Positions 18,047-28,197 are shown, numbered from the stretch's first letter. The stretch is 64,000 bases of DNA from Antarcticimicrobium sp. (GCF_029212575.1 NZ_JARGPK010000081.1:1-64000); one strand, 5' to 3'. Numbers and translations: made by a program. Notes: generated by a model not told the origin, from the sequence alone.

Positions 18047-18586
18047 ATGCCAAAGCGTCCATATGTCATCGACGAGTTGATCTCGGCCAAGACCATCGCC
18101 GCCCGGATCGAGGAGTTGAGCCGCGACATCACCGCGGAATTCCACGGCACGGACAAACTTGTCGTGGTGGGGCTGCTGCGCGGGTCCTTCGTGTTCATTG
18201 CCGACCTCGTACGCGAGCTGGACCTGCCCATCGAGGTGGATTTCATCGAGGCCTCCTCTTACGGCGATTCGACCGAGAGCAGCCGCGAGGTGCGCATCCT
18301 GAAGGATCTGCGCTCGGCCATCGAGGGGATGGATGTGCTGGTGGTTGAGGATATCGTCGATACCGGGTTTACCCTGAGCCATGTCATCAAGCTGCTGAAA
18401 AGCCGCAAGCCCGCGCGGCTGAGGACCATCGCGCTGCTCGACAAGCCGTCGCGGCGCGAGGCGCCCGTGCAGGCCGACTGGATCGGATTCGAGATCCCGG
18501 ACGAATTCGTGGTCGGCTATGGCATCGATTTCGCACAGCGCAACCGCAACCTGCCGTTCATCGGCAAGGTGCGGTTCACGCCGTGA
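18047..18586 (+). CDS. hpt: hypoxanthine phosphoribosyltransferase
   Basis: A 179-residue type I phosphoribosyltransferase for purine salvage, converting hypoxanthine (and often guanine) with PRPP to the nucleotide. The PRPP-binding motif [14 protein letters not shown] is near residues 100-113, and [19 protein letters not shown] precedes it. ATG 18047 was preferred because it gives the family start and has AAGGGGAAG just upstream. A small membrane-protein gene overlaps the stop by 4 bases. Confidence 0.94.
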   Translation: MPKRPYVIDELISAKTIAARIEELSRDITAEFHGTDKLVVVGLLRGSFVFIADLVRELDLPIEVDFIEASSYGDSTESSREVRILKDLRSAIEGMDVLVVEDIVDTGFTLSHVIKLLKSRKPARLRTIALLDKPSRREAPVQADWIGFEIPDEFVVGYGIDFAQRNRNLPFIGKVRFTP

Positions 18587-18768
18587 ATTTCTTCTGGCTT
18601 CTTCGGATGCGGCGGTGGGTGCAGCACCCGCCGTCCTGGGGCCGGGTGAAACTCGTGCTGGCCGTTGTGGCAATCTGCCTTGCGCTCTATGCCATCGAAC
18701 GCTGGATCGGCTGGCCCGACGCGTTGAACCTTCAGCCCGGCGGCCCGAGGATGCGTCCGCTGCACTGA
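18583..18768 (+). CDS. small membrane protein of unknown function
   Basis: Sixty-one residues starting at GTG, which overlaps the hpt stop as GTGA. One hydrophobic segment ([20 protein letters not shown], about residues 22-41) is flanked by a basic, Trp-rich N-terminus ([19 protein letters not shown]). That layout suggests a single-pass inner-membrane protein with the N-terminus in the cytoplasm. The tight overlap and alpha-proteobacterial codon use support a real gene. The function is not recognised; the downstream genes encode c-type cytochromes. Confidence 0.6.
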   Translation: MNFFWLLRMRRWVQHPPSWGRVKLVLAVVAICLALYAIERWIGWPDALNLQPGGPRMRPLH

Positions 18769-18872
18769 GCGAGGAGGGCTTCACGCGGATGTGATGTTTT
18801 TTCCGTCTCTTCGTGGCAGAATCCGTGCAGGATGGGGCGGGCAAAGCCATCAACCCAGTGATGAGGATCATT

Positions 18873-19328
18873 ATGAAGAAGACTGTTTTCACCCTCGCCG
18901 CCGTTGCGGCCGTGATCGGCACCGTTGCCGTCGCGCAGGATTATTCGGCAAATCTCAAGGCTCGGCAGGGTCAGTTCCGCATTCTGGCGCTGAACATCGG
19001 CATTCTGGGCGGCATGGCGCAGGGCAAGATCGCCTATGACGCCGAGGCTGCGCAGCGCGCCGCCGATTCGATGGTCGCGGTTACCCATATCGACCCCGGC
19101 CCGCTCTGGCCGGAAGGGTCCGACAACATGAGCATCGACGGCACCCGCGCGATGCCCTCGATCTGGGACGAGAACGCCGATTTCCTTGCCAAGTGGGGCG
19201 CGCTCGGCGAGGCTGCGGCCGGCATGCAGCAGGTCGCGGCCACCGGGCAAGAGGCGCTTGGCCCGGCGATGGGCAAGCTCGGCGGCGCCTGCAAGGCCTG
19301 CCACGACAAGCACCGCGCGCCCGAATAG
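18873..19328 (+). CDS. cytochrome c'
   Basis: A 151-residue periplasmic haem protein. The signal peptide ends at VAVAQ (cleavage near residue 21). The remainder is a four-helix-bundle cytochrome c' with the haem motif CKACHDKHR at the extreme C-terminus. Cytochromes c' bind NO and CO and are linked to nitrosative stress protection. ATG 18873 has GAGGA about 7 bases upstream; an ATG four codons earlier lacks a good ribosome binding site. The next cytochrome gene starts 3 bases after the stop. Confidence 0.92.
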   Translation: MKKTVFTLAAVAAVIGTVAVAQDYSANLKARQGQFRILALNIGILGGMAQGKIAYDAEAAQRAADSMVAVTHIDPGPLWPEGSDNMSIDGTRAMPSIWDENADFLAKWGALGEAAAGMQQVAATGQEALGPAMGKLGGACKACHDKHRAPE

Positions 19329-19331
19329 ACG

Positions 19332-20204
19332 ATGCGCGCCCTACGCTGGCTGATCCTCGTCGCGGTGCTGGGCGCCGCGGCGGGGTGGTGGATGACGCGG
19401 GCCCGCCCCCTGCCCGGCGATGCGCTGGCGGCTCTGGAGGGCGATGCGGTACGCGGCGAGGCGGTGTTCCTCGCCGGTGGCTGCGCCTCCTGCCACGCCG
19501 CACCGGAGACGACGGACAAGCGGCGGCTCTCCGGCGGGCAGCGGTTCGCCTCGGATTTCGGCACTTTCGTCGCGCCCAACATCTCGCCCGACCCGGTGCA
19601 GGGGATCGGCAGCTGGACCGGCGCGCAATTCGCCAGCGCCCTGCGGCGCGGCGTGTCGCCGGAGGGGCGGCATTACTACCCGGCGTTTCCTTATACCGCC
19701 TATGCCAGAATGCGCGATCAGGATGTCGTCGACCTCTGGGCGTTCTGGCAGACGCTGCCGGCCAGCGATGCGGAAAGCCAGCCGCACGAGGTGGGCTTTC
19801 CGTTCTCGGTCCGGCGCGGTGTGGGTTTGTGGAAGCTGCTCTATCTCAACGATGGCTGGGTGATGCAAGGCGACCTTGATCCGACACTTGAGCGCGGCCG
19901 CTACCTGGTCGAGGCGCTGGCCCATTGCGGTGAATGCCACACGCCGCGCGGACCTCTGGGCGGGCTCGATACCGCGCGCTGGCTGCAGGGCGCGCCGAAC
20001 CCCTCGGGCAAGGGCAAGATCCCGGCACTAACCCCGGACAGGTTGACCTGGGACGCGGGCGAGATCGCCTATTACCTGGAAACCGGGTTCACCCCCGATT
20101 ACGACAGCGCCGGCGGTCACATGGTGGCGGTGGTGGAGAACTTCGGCCAGTTGACGGCCCAAGATCGCGCGGCGGTGGCAGCCTATGTGAAGGCGCTGCC
20201 TTAG
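19332..20204 (+). CDS. diheme c-type cytochrome, membrane anchored
   Basis: A 290-residue protein with an N-terminal membrane segment (about residues 4-22) and no clear cleavage site, so it is probably anchored facing the periplasm. Two haem motifs are present: CASCH near residue 51 and CGECH near residue 199. Each lies in a separate cytochrome c domain, as in cytochrome subunits of alcohol or gluconate dehydrogenases. No dehydrogenase gene is adjacent. It follows cytochrome c' after 3 bases, so the two are likely co-expressed. Confidence 0.88.
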   Translation: MRALRWLILVAVLGAAAGWWMTRARPLPGDALAALEGDAVRGEAVFLAGGCASCHAAPETTDKRRLSGGQRFASDFGTFVAPNISPDPVQGIGSWTGAQFASALRRGVSPEGRHYYPAFPYTAYARMRDQDVVDLWAFWQTLPASDAESQPHEVGFPFSVRRGVGLWKLLYLNDGWVMQGDLDPTLERGRYLVEALAHCGECHTPRGPLGGLDTARWLQGAPNPSGKGKIPALTPDRLTWDAGEIAYYLETGFTPDYDSAGGHMVAVVENFGQLTAQDRAAVAAYVKALP

Positions 20205-20260
20205 AAGCCCCAGTCATGGCCCTGAAAGGGCGCGGAATTGTTCATCGCGCTTTTGGGCTG

Positions 20261-20290
20261 GAGATCCCCGCTTTCACGGGGATGACAGGT
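20261..20290. repeat. small intergenic palindrome of a dispersed type
   Basis: ATCCCCG (20264-20270) and CGGGGAT (20277-20283) form a hairpin with loop CTTTCA, followed by GACAGG. Short elements of the form GATCCCCGC..GCGGGGATGAC are dispersed in many alphaproteobacterial genomes. No second copy was noticed in this window. It lies between two convergent genes and could also help transcription end. Confidence 0.4.
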
Positions 20291-20337
20291 CGTGCGAAAG
20301 CGGGACAGGAGCGCAGGCAAGGCGGCGCTGACGGGCC

Positions 20338-21306
20338 TCAGCCCTGCGCCAGCTTGGCCTCACGCGCCGCCCTCAGCCGGGCGAAATCGTCGCCGGCGTG
20401 GTAGGACGACCGGGTGAGCGGCGTTGCCGAAACCATCAGGAACCCCTTGCCGAAGGCTGCCTTTTCGTAGGCGGCGAATTCCTCCGGCGTGACGAACCGG
20501 TCGACGGCATAGTGTTTCGGCGTCGGCTGCAGGTATTGCCCGATGGTCAGGAAATCGACATCCGCCGCGCGCATGTCGTCCATCACCTGGCGCACCTGCG
20601 GCGCATCCTCGCCCAGCCCGACCATGATGCCCGACTTGGTGAAGATCGAGGGATCAAGCTCTTTCACCCGTTGCAGCAGACGCAGCGAGTGGAAATAGCG
20701 CGCGCCGGGGCGCACCCCCGGGTAGAGGCCAGGCACGGTTTCCAGATTGTGATTGAACACGTCCGGCTTCGCCTCGACCACCACCTCCAGCACCTCGGGG
20801 GCGCATTTCAGGAAATCGGGCGTCAGGATCTCGATCGTGGTTGCCGGGCTGCGGTGCCGCACGGCACGGATGGTCTGGGCGAAATGATCCGCGCCGCCGT
20901 CCTCAAGGTCGTCGCGGTCGACGCTGGTGATCACCACGTGGTTCAGCCCCAGCTTTTCCACCGCGTGAGCGACGCGGCCCGGCTCAAACGCGTCCAGCGT
21001 GTCGGGCCGCCCGGTGGCGATGTTGCAGAAGGTGCAGCCGCGCGTGCAGATCTCGCCCATGATCATCATGGTGGCGTGGCCCTGGTTCCAGCATTCGCCC
21101 ACATTGGGGCAGCCGGCCTCTTCGCAGACCGTCACCAGCCCGTTGTCGCGCATGATCTTGTGGGTGTCCGCATAGCCTTTGCCGCCCGGTGCCTTGACCC
21201 GGATCCAGGCCGGTTTCTTGGGTTGGGCATTATCGGGGCGATGCGCCTTTTCCGGGTGACGCTGCTCGGGGATCTTGAGATCACGCATGGAGGGGGCCTC
21301 GGTCAT
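20338..21306 (-). CDS. lipA: lipoyl synthase LipA
   Basis: A 322-residue radical-SAM enzyme that inserts sulfur at C6 and C8 of octanoylated proteins. The auxiliary cluster motif [12 protein letters not shown] and the radical-SAM motif [15 protein letters not shown] are both present, with the C-terminal [10 protein letters not shown] supplying the conserved Ser ligand. Start choice: ATG 21306 (MTEAPSM...) or the ATG six codons later at 21288; the frame stays open far upstream but is not LipA-like. It converges on the diheme cytochrome gene. Confidence 0.95.
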   Translation of the reverse strand: MTEAPSMRDLKIPEQRHPEKAHRPDNAQPKKPAWIRVKAPGGKGYADTHKIMRDNGLVTVCEEAGCPNVGECWNQGHATMMIMGEICTRGCTFCNIATGRPDTLDAFEPGRVAHAVEKLGLNHVVITSVDRDDLEDGGADHFAQTIRAVRHRSPATTIEILTPDFLKCAPEVLEVVVEAKPDVFNHNLETVPGLYPGVRPGARYFHSLRLLQRVKELDPSIFTKSGIMVGLGEDAPQVRQVMDDMRAADVDFLTIGQYLQPTPKHYAVDRFVTPEEFAAYEKAAFGKGFLMVSATPLTRSSYHAGDDFARLRAAREAKLAQG

Positions 21307-21522
21307 GTCTGGTTTGCGTCCCCTAGCATATAGATGACGCAGGGAAACCACCAGCGACGCATAGCCGCCATGACGCCGCGCCGGGTCTGGTCGCGAGAGT
21401 TCACAAATCGTGCGGTTCCTGGCCGCGGACCCATGAACGCTGCACTTGCAGCAATTCCCCGGTTGATGGCAATCTGGAATCGTTTTAATCCGGGCCCGAA
21501 ACACCCTGCACAGGAGCCCGAG

Positions 21523-22068
<546 letters not shown>

Positions 22069-23191
22069 TCCCCATTACCGGTTTCGACATCTTCGGGTCC
22101 GCCCTGTGCGGGCCCGTTCTGCTTTCGGTAGGCGGCGACCAGCCCCTCGCCCACGCCGCGGATCATCTCTCCCAGGGTGTCGAACCAATCTTCCGCCGGC
22201 GTGCTGTCGCGGCGCACAAGGCCGATGCGGCGCGCCGGTTCGGGCGAAGGGAACCGCCGCAGCGCCAGTTCCGGCGCCGCCGCCTGCTCCGCCGCTGCCG
22301 CCAGTTCCGGCATCAGCGTCAACCCGAATCCCGCCGCCACCAGTTGCGACAGGGTCGCCAGCGACGAGGCGCCCATGTTGATGCTGCCGCTGTTGCGGTC
22401 CATGCCGCAGACCTCCAGCGCCTGATCGGTGAGACAGTGACCGTCCTCGAGCAAAAGCAGTTGCGAGGGCTTCAGATCGGTGGGGCGTGGCGCCTGGCCG
22501 GTCGCGTCCATCCGGGCGAGACGCGCGCGCGATCCGGCCAGAAGAAATCGATCCTCGAACAGCGGCAGCTCGACCAGGCCGCGCATCCCTGTGGGCAGGG
22601 CCAGAATCACCGCGTCCAGCTCCCCCGCCCCGAGCGCGGAGAGCAGGCGTTCGGTCCGCGCCTCGCGCACCTGCACGGTCAGCGACAGATCGCCGGCCCG
22701 CAGGGTCTCGAGCACCCCCGGCAGCAGATAGGGGGCCAGCGTGGGGATCACCCCCAGCGACAGGGACCGCCCGCCGCCGTGATCGCGGGACAGCCGATCC
22801 AGCCGACCGGCGGCCGAAAGAACCTCATCAACATGGGCCAGAACCTGCCGACCCATCCCGGTCAGCACCACATCGCGCGCGCGCCGCTCGACCAGCACGC
22901 CACCCATCACCTCTTCCAGCGCGCGAATCTGGACCGAGAGTGCGGGCTGCGACACGTTGCAGACCTCGGCGGCGCGGCCGAAATTGCGTTGTTCGGTCAG
23001 CGCCTTGAAATAGGTGAGTTGCCGAAGGGTGAATTTCATAGACGAACATTATCACACCAGCGGTTTGTCGAAAATTCCCATTATGGCGCGACACCTGCGC
23101 GCAGGTCAGGGCCCCGTTGTTTCACCCCGGTCGCATCCATCATTGCGCTATCCCGTTCTCCGCCCGAAGGGCATCGGACATGATCGACTGA

Positions 23192-23359
23192 AATTCCCTC
23201 TGTCCCCAGCGGCAGCTGGAACGGCGTGAGGAATACGGTCGCGACCCGGTGTGCCAGACCAGCATCTGCTCGCTCGAGGCGACGATCGCCCAGTTCGCGG
23301 GCTGGCTGGCCGATCGCGGGATTGCCTTTGGCAAGGACGATGTGAAACCGCCGCGCTGA
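23192..23359 (+). pseudogene. possible remnant of an unidentified gene
   Basis: After an in-frame TGA, 55 codons stay open and read smoothly as protein (RREEYGRDPVCQTSICSLEA, IAQFAGWLADRGIAF, KPPR stop), with two Cys and ordinary residue composition, but no ATG start; the only candidate is a GTG at 23249-23251 leaving 36 residues. It looks like the C-terminal end of a protein whose front is missing. I do not recognise the family. The rest of the 326-base gap between oxyR and the DUF6456 gene (23040-23365) shows no other gene, only the oxyR promoter region. Confidence 0.3.
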
Positions 23360-23365
23360 CCCGCC

Positions 23366-24487
23366 TCAGCCGATCAGGGCATCGGTGCCGGCAGAACCGT
23401 CGTAAAAGGCCTCGAGTCGCTGCAATGCGATGCGCAGGACGATCTTTCCCGAGCGGGCCGACCATCCCAGCCGTTTCTCGGCCTGCTCCAGACCCTCCAT
23501 GTAGCAACAGCACCGCAGCGCGACATCGCTGAGCCCGGGGCCCAGTTCGTCCAGCGCGCGGATCACCCGTTCGCGCGCGGCCCCGGGTCCGCGTATCGGC
23601 GAGGATTCGGCCTTGCCTCCGGGGCGAGGGCCGGTGAGGAACCTGTCCCAGTTCTGGGTGACCCGCGGGCCAACCTGGGCGAGTTCGAAATCCTCGCGCA
23701 ACCGCTCGCCGGCGCGCACCAGCCCGGGGTCGAGAAACGGCTGCCCATCCCTGTCCTTGCGCCGCGCCAGCAAAAAGAGGGGGCTTTCGGCATGGCACCC
23801 GCGTCCGCCTGGCGCGTTGGCCTCGTTGCTTGCCGGCCCGCCCCGCTCGGACGCGGCGTAGGGCGCCTGCGCCTCGGCCATCCCGCTTTCGGACCGGGTC
23901 CGCGCCCGGTTTTCCTGCGCGGCCAGCATCCGTTGCAACGCACTGCGCCCGACCCCGGTGATCCGATACCGGCAGATCCGGCCCGGTGTGGCGCAGGCGA
24001 TCCAGTCGTTCAACGCCATCGCTTGCGCCACGGCCACATCGACGACGGCGGTGCGCGTTCCCTCACCTTGGACATCGCCGCGCACGACCACCGCCTTTTC
24101 CATCTGCTCGGCGACGGCAAGCACCGATCCCGGTTCGCACAGCCGGCGCAGCACGGTCAACGCGTCTGTGTCAAAACTCTCACCCTCGGACGGTGTTTCT
24201 GGATCCTGTGTCCGGCGCATCGCGGATGTCTCCTTTGCTGGGGATTGCCCGGCGAGGGTCTCTACCGACCCGGAATAGACCCGGGCCAAGGTGGTCAGCG
24301 CCGCATCGACCAGCGGATCGTCCCGACGCGTTTCGATCCGGCGGATCTGACGCAGGACGGTCGAGGCATGACACCCCGCAGAGCGCGCCAGCGCCCGGAT
24401 CGGCCGGCCCGCGACCGTATGGTCGAGATACCTTTGCGCGGGGATCGGAACCCAGTCCGGAACCAGCGGAAGTGGGGTATGCGTCAT
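23366..24487 (-). CDS. DUF6456 domain-containing protein, possible DNA-binding
   Basis: A 373-residue protein of the Rhodobacterales-type DUF6456 family. The N-terminus resembles a helix-turn-helix (RPIRALARSAGCHASTVLRQIRRIE, about residues 27-51). A middle winged-helix-like region (ITGVGRSALQRMLA) and a C-terminal DUF6456 region (RERVIRALDELGPGLSDVA, GLEQAEKRLGWSARSGKIVL) follow. A regulatory role is inferred. ATG 24487 was chosen; a TTG ten codons upstream is less likely. It is divergent from the DUF6477 gene, a neighbourhood I associate with roseobacters. Confidence 0.7.
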   Translation of the reverse strand: MTHTPLPLVPDWVPIPAQRYLDHTVAGRPIRALARSAGCHASTVLRQIRRIETRRDDPLVDAALTTLARVYSGSVETLAGQSPAKETSAMRRTQDPETPSEGESFDTDALTVLRRLCEPGSVLAVAEQMEKAVVVRGDVQGEGTRTAVVDVAVAQAMALNDWIACATPGRICRYRITGVGRSALQRMLAAQENRARTRSESGMAEAQAPYAASERGGPASNEANAPGGRGCHAESPLFLLARRKDRDGQPFLDPGLVRAGERLREDFELAQVGPRVTQNWDRFLTGPRPGGKAESSPIRGPGAARERVIRALDELGPGLSDVALRCCCYMEGLEQAEKRLGWSARSGKIVLRIALQRLEAFYDGSAGTDALIG

Positions 24488-24723
24488 CTTATCGCCAGCG
24501 GGTCGTCTCAAGGGCAAATCGAGTTATCCGAAATTCGTCCCCAAGGTCGCCCACAAGGGTCGGTAACCTTGGTTACGCGGGGGTTAAGAAATCGCCTGGA
24601 CGGAAAGCATTGTTTCTAAAAGATAAACAAAAGTGAAAGCTGCGCGCGATCACTGCAACCCCGCAACACCCTCTAAAGTTGTGCGAAACTCGTACCTTTC
24701 TCCCCAAACGGAAAGGAAACGCG

Positions 24724-25047
24724 ATGCAAGATATCCACAGCCTGATCGCCCGACGTCGGCGCCCCCGGCTATTGGTGCGGGCGGCGCGGATCGGGGCCCG
24801 GGACTATCGCCGCGCGGCGCATCTGCCCCGGCTGCTTGGCTATGGCCGCCTGCCCGATCCGGCGCCGGCGCTGCTGCGTCTGATGGAGATCGAGGACGAG
24901 ATCGAGGATCTGCGACACGCCCAGGATGCCGGATACTCGCTGGTCCGGCACCTGGACGTTCTGATCGCGCTGGTCGGCGAGGCCCACTTGCTGCGCGTGC
25001 CGTGCGACGCGCCGAAACTTTTCCCGGTTACATGCCCGGTTACATGA
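24724..25047 (+). CDS. DUF6477 family protein
   Basis: A 107-residue basic protein beginning MQDIHSLIARRRRPRLLVRA, with conserved-looking DYRRAAHLPRLLG and ALLRLMEIEDEIEDLR segments and a predicted helical C-terminal half. It matches the small DUF6477 family of Rhodobacterales; the role is unknown. A Shine-Dalgarno AAAGGAAA precedes the ATG. Its last codons lie in a perfect 12-base tandem duplication (25023-25046) and overlap the convergent methyltransferase gene by 8 bases. Confidence 0.75.
   Translation: MQDIHSLIARRRRPRLLVRAARIGARDYRRAAHLPRLLGYGRLPDPAPALLRLMEIEDEIEDLRHAQDAGYSLVRHLDVLIALVGEAHLLRVPCDAPKLFPVTCPVT
25023..25046. repeat. 12-base tandem duplication at the shared 3' ends
   Basis: CCCGGTTACATG occurs twice in a row (25023-25034, 25035-25046). 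The second copy supplies the stop codons of both convergent genes (TGA on plus at 25045-25047, TAA on minus at 25042-25040). The extra copy lengthens the C-terminus of the DUF6477 protein by four residues. Confidence 0.85.
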
Positions 25048-26584
25048 AGGCGTCGGGCATCGAGTTCTTCTTGTCGGCGACGTAGGCGTTCAACGCCTCG
25101 CTTATCGCCGGGTCGAGCGGTGGTTGCTGATAGACGTCGAGCAGATGCGCCACCCGGGCCGATGCCAGCGCCTGGGTGTCGCGTGCGCCTTGCTCCTCCC
25201 AGGTTTCGAACGGCTTGTAGTCCAGCAGATCGGTGCGCCAGAAAGCGGTTTTGAAATTGGCCTGGGTATGCGCGCAACCAAGGTAGTGGCCGCCCGGCCC
25301 CACCTCGCGCAGCGCGTCCATCGCCTGGGAGTCCGCATCGATCGCGATCCCGGCGGCGAGTTTGTGCAGAACGCCAAGCTGATCGGCGTCCATCACGAAT
25401 TTCTCGAACGAGGAGACCAGCCCGCCTTCGAGCCAGCCGCAGGCGTGCAGCATGAAGTTGACCCCGCCCAGCAGCGCCGCGTTCAGGGTATGCGCGGTCT
25501 CGTAGGCGGCTTGCGCATCGGGCAGTTTCGAGGCGCAAAGCCCGCCGCCAGACCGGAACGGTAGCCCCAGCCGCCGCGCCAACTGGCCGGCGCCATAGAG
25601 GATCTGGCTGGCTTCCGGGGTGCCAAAGGTCGGCGCGCCGCTGTTCATGTCGATCGAGGTAACGAAGGCGCCGAACACCACCGGCGCACCGGGGCGGACC
25701 AGCTGGCTGTAGGCGATACCGGCCAGGACCTCGGCCAGGACCTGGGTCAGAGTGCCCGCAACCGAGACCGGCGCCATCGCACCTCCGACGATGAAGGGCG
25801 AGATCACGCAGGCCTGGTTGTTGCGGGCATAGACCTCCAGCGCGCCCATCATCACGTCGTCGAAAGTCATCGGAGAGTTGATGTTGATGAGCGAGGTCAT
25901 CACCGTGTTCTCCTGCACGAAGTCCTTGCCGAACAGGATCTCGCACATCTCGACGCTGTCCTGCGCCCGGCTCGGATCGGTGACCGACCCCATGAACGGC
26001 TTGTCGCTCAGCGTCATATGCGCCAGCAGCATGTCCAGATGCCGCTTGTTGACCGGAATGTCCGTGGGTTCGCATACCGTGCCGCCGGAATGGTGCAACC
26101 ATTTCGACATGTAGCCCAGCTTCACGAACTTGCGGAAATCCTCCATCGTGGCATAGCGACGGCCGCCGGCGACATCGCGCACGAAAGGCGGGCCGTAGAC
26201 CGGGGCGCAGACCAGCGTCTTGCCGCCGATCTCCACCGACTTTTCCGGGTTGCGGGCGTGTTGGGTGTAGCGTGACGGTGCGGTCGCGCACAGCTTGCGC
26301 GCCAACCCGCGCGGGATGCGCACCCTCTCGCCTTCGATCTCGGCACCGGCTGCGCGCCAAAGTTCCAGCGCGCCGGGATTGTTGACGAAATTCACCCCAA
26401 TCTCTTCGAGCACCGTTTCGGCGTTGGCTTCGATGATCTCGAGCGCCTCTTCGGTGAGGATCTCGTAGTTCGGGATGTTGCGCTCGATGAACTTCGCCGT
26501 CTCGATCCGCACCGCTGTCCGCTCTGCCCGCCGGGCGGCGCCACCGCCACCCCGCGCCCTGCGCCGTGCAACTGCCTCTGACAT
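25040..26584 (-). CDS. trimethylamine methyltransferase family protein (MttB superfamily, non-pyrrolysine)
   Basis: A 514-residue member of the MttB/COG5598 superfamily of corrinoid-dependent methyltransferases. Typical segments are AETVLEEIGVNF, the TPEASQILYGAGQLARRLG region and HKLAAGIAID. There is no in-frame amber codon, so it is not a pyrrolysine enzyme; non-Pyl members demethylate quaternary amines such as glycine betaine or proline betaine. No corrinoid protein or activator gene is adjacent. ATG 26584 has GGGGGATGAAG just upstream; the frame is open further 5' without family similarity. Confidence 0.85.
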   Translation of the reverse strand: MSEAVARRRARGGGGAARRAERTAVRIETAKFIERNIPNYEILTEEALEIIEANAETVLEEIGVNFVNNPGALELWRAAGAEIEGERVRIPRGLARKLCATAPSRYTQHARNPEKSVEIGGKTLVCAPVYGPPFVRDVAGGRRYATMEDFRKFVKLGYMSKWLHHSGGTVCEPTDIPVNKRHLDMLLAHMTLSDKPFMGSVTDPSRAQDSVEMCEILFGKDFVQENTVMTSLININSPMTFDDVMMGALEVYARNNQACVISPFIVGGAMAPVSVAGTLTQVLAEVLAGIAYSQLVRPGAPVVFGAFVTSIDMNSGAPTFGTPEASQILYGAGQLARRLGLPFRSGGGLCASKLPDAQAAYETAHTLNAALLGGVNFMLHACGWLEGGLVSSFEKFVMDADQLGVLHKLAAGIAIDADSQAMDALREVGPGGHYLGCAHTQANFKTAFWRTDLLDYKPFETWEEQGARDTQALASARVAHLLDVYQQPPLDPAISEALNAYVADKKNSMPDAFM

Positions 26585-26853
26585 GTCTTCATCCCCCGAC
26601 CAGCCGGATTGTTCTGACCCGTTTGATAGCGCAGCCGCATCCGCTGCCCCGCAAAGATAACGGCGCATCCGGGGGAAAAGCGACATCCCGGACACCACAC
26701 AAAACATATGAATCACCATATATCTAAAAAATCCTATGCGAAACGCCTGAAGGCTGCATACTGTAGCGCACCGGATACCCTCGCGGGCGTTCGGGCAAAC
26801 AACGAGAGGACGGGCTCGCAGACCAGTTGCCGGTCCGTTTCAGGGAGAGGGAC

Positions 26854-28122
26854 ATGACAACAAAAAAAACGATCGACCGCATCGCGGTCGGCGGGTTCGC
26901 GTCAATTGTGGCGGCATTTGCTTTCAGCGCACCTGCCCATGCCACGAACGGTTATTTCGCAAACGGTTACAACGCGGAATCCAAGGCGATGGCCGGAGCC
27001 GGCGTCGCTGTGGACAACGGGGTCATCGGGCTGGCACAGAACCCGGCCCTTGGCAACAAGGTGGGCAACGGCGCCGAGGGCTGCATCAGCCTTTTCGCCC
27101 CCGATCGCGGGTTCACCATCGGCGGCGCCGCGCCGCTGACACCGGGCAGCTATCGCAGCGAAAACGACATGTTCGTGATCCCCTGCGGCGGCGCGAACTT
27201 CCGGCTCAACGATCGCAGCACGCTGGGCTTTCTGGTCTATGGCAACGGCGGTATGAACACCGAGTACATCGGCAATCCCTTCGCGGGGTTGGGCGCTGGC
27301 TCCTCTCCGCTGGGCGTGAACCTGGAGCAGGTGTTCATGTCTCTCAGCTATTCCTTTGAAGTGAACGAGAGCCTGACACTGGGCTTCGCACCGATCTTCG
27401 CGGCGCAACGGTTCAGCGCCACCGGGTTAGAGGCGTTTATCCCCCTGTCCAGCAACCCTGCGGGCGTGACCAACAATGGCGATGACTGGTCGCATGGCTG
27501 GGGTGCCAACCTGGGCCTGGTGTGGCAGCCGAGTACCGAATGGACCCTCGGAGCCTCCTACCGCACCAAGATCGAGATGGACCCCTTTACCAAATATTCC
27601 GGCCTGTACGCCGAACAGGGAGATTTCGATATTCCCGCCACCGCGACACTTGGCGCGGCCTATACGCCGGCGTCGAACTCCGCTCTGACCCTGTCGGCAG
27701 AGTTTCAGCGTATTTTCTACAACGATGTCGCCGCCATCGCCAATTCCGGTGCGCTGCTGGCCACCCCGCTGGGCGCCGCCAACGGCCCCGGTTTCGGCTG
27801 GAAGGACATGAACGTGGTGCGCATCGCCGCCATCTACCAGGCAAACTCGCAACTTACCCTGCGCGGCGGTGTAAGCTATGCCACCGATTTCATCGAGCCG
27901 AACGAGGTTTTGCTGAACGTTCTCGCCCCGGCGACGATCAACTGGCATGCCTCGATCGGCGCAAGCTACAAGATGACGAATGGCTGGGAACTGTCCGGCG
28001 CCTACACCCATGCGCTGGACTCCAAGATGAGCGGCGCCAACCTGACCCCCGGTTTCGGCCAGCCGGTGACGCTGGACATGTCGCAGAACGAATTGACCTT
28101 CGGCGTCAGCTACGAATGGTGA
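26854..28122 (+). CDS. OmpP1/FadL family outer-membrane transporter
   Basis: A 422-residue outer-membrane beta-barrel protein. A signal peptide ends at SAPAHA (cleavage near residue 30), followed by the FadL-type start TNGYFANGYNAESKAMAGAG, AQNPA and the C-terminal aromatic residue of a beta-barrel (FGVSYEW). Family members take up long-chain fatty acids or aromatic hydrophobic compounds. The gene has a strong GGGAGAGG site upstream and stands alone; a GC-rich inverted repeat follows it. Substrate is unknown. Confidence 0.9.
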   Translation: MTTKKTIDRIAVGGFASIVAAFAFSAPAHATNGYFANGYNAESKAMAGAGVAVDNGVIGLAQNPALGNKVGNGAEGCISLFAPDRGFTIGGAAPLTPGSYRSENDMFVIPCGGANFRLNDRSTLGFLVYGNGGMNTEYIGNPFAGLGAGSSPLGVNLEQVFMSLSYSFEVNESLTLGFAPIFAAQRFSATGLEAFIPLSSNPAGVTNNGDDWSHGWGANLGLVWQPSTEWTLGASYRTKIEMDPFTKYSGLYAEQGDFDIPATATLGAAYTPASNSALTLSAEFQRIFYNDVAAIANSGALLATPLGAANGPGFGWKDMNVVRIAAIYQANSQLTLRGGVSYATDFIEPNEVLLNVLAPATINWHASIGASYKMTNGWELSGAYTHALDSKMSGANLTPGFGQPVTLDMSQNELTFGVSYEW

Positions 28123-28130
28123 CACCCCGC

Positions 28131-28158
28131 GCGCCCGCGTGCCCCGGTGCGCGGGCGC
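28131..28158 (+). terminator. possible terminator hairpin after the FadL-type gene
   Basis: GCGCCCGCG (28131-28139) and CGCGGGCGC (28150-28158) form a 9-base stem with a 10-base loop, 8 bases after the fadL-type stop. There is no T-run, so it may be factor-dependent or act as a leader hairpin for guaA. Confidence 0.35.
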
Positions 28159-28197
28159 CACTTGCGGAAACCGGGAAGCGGCGCTATCGACCGCTGC

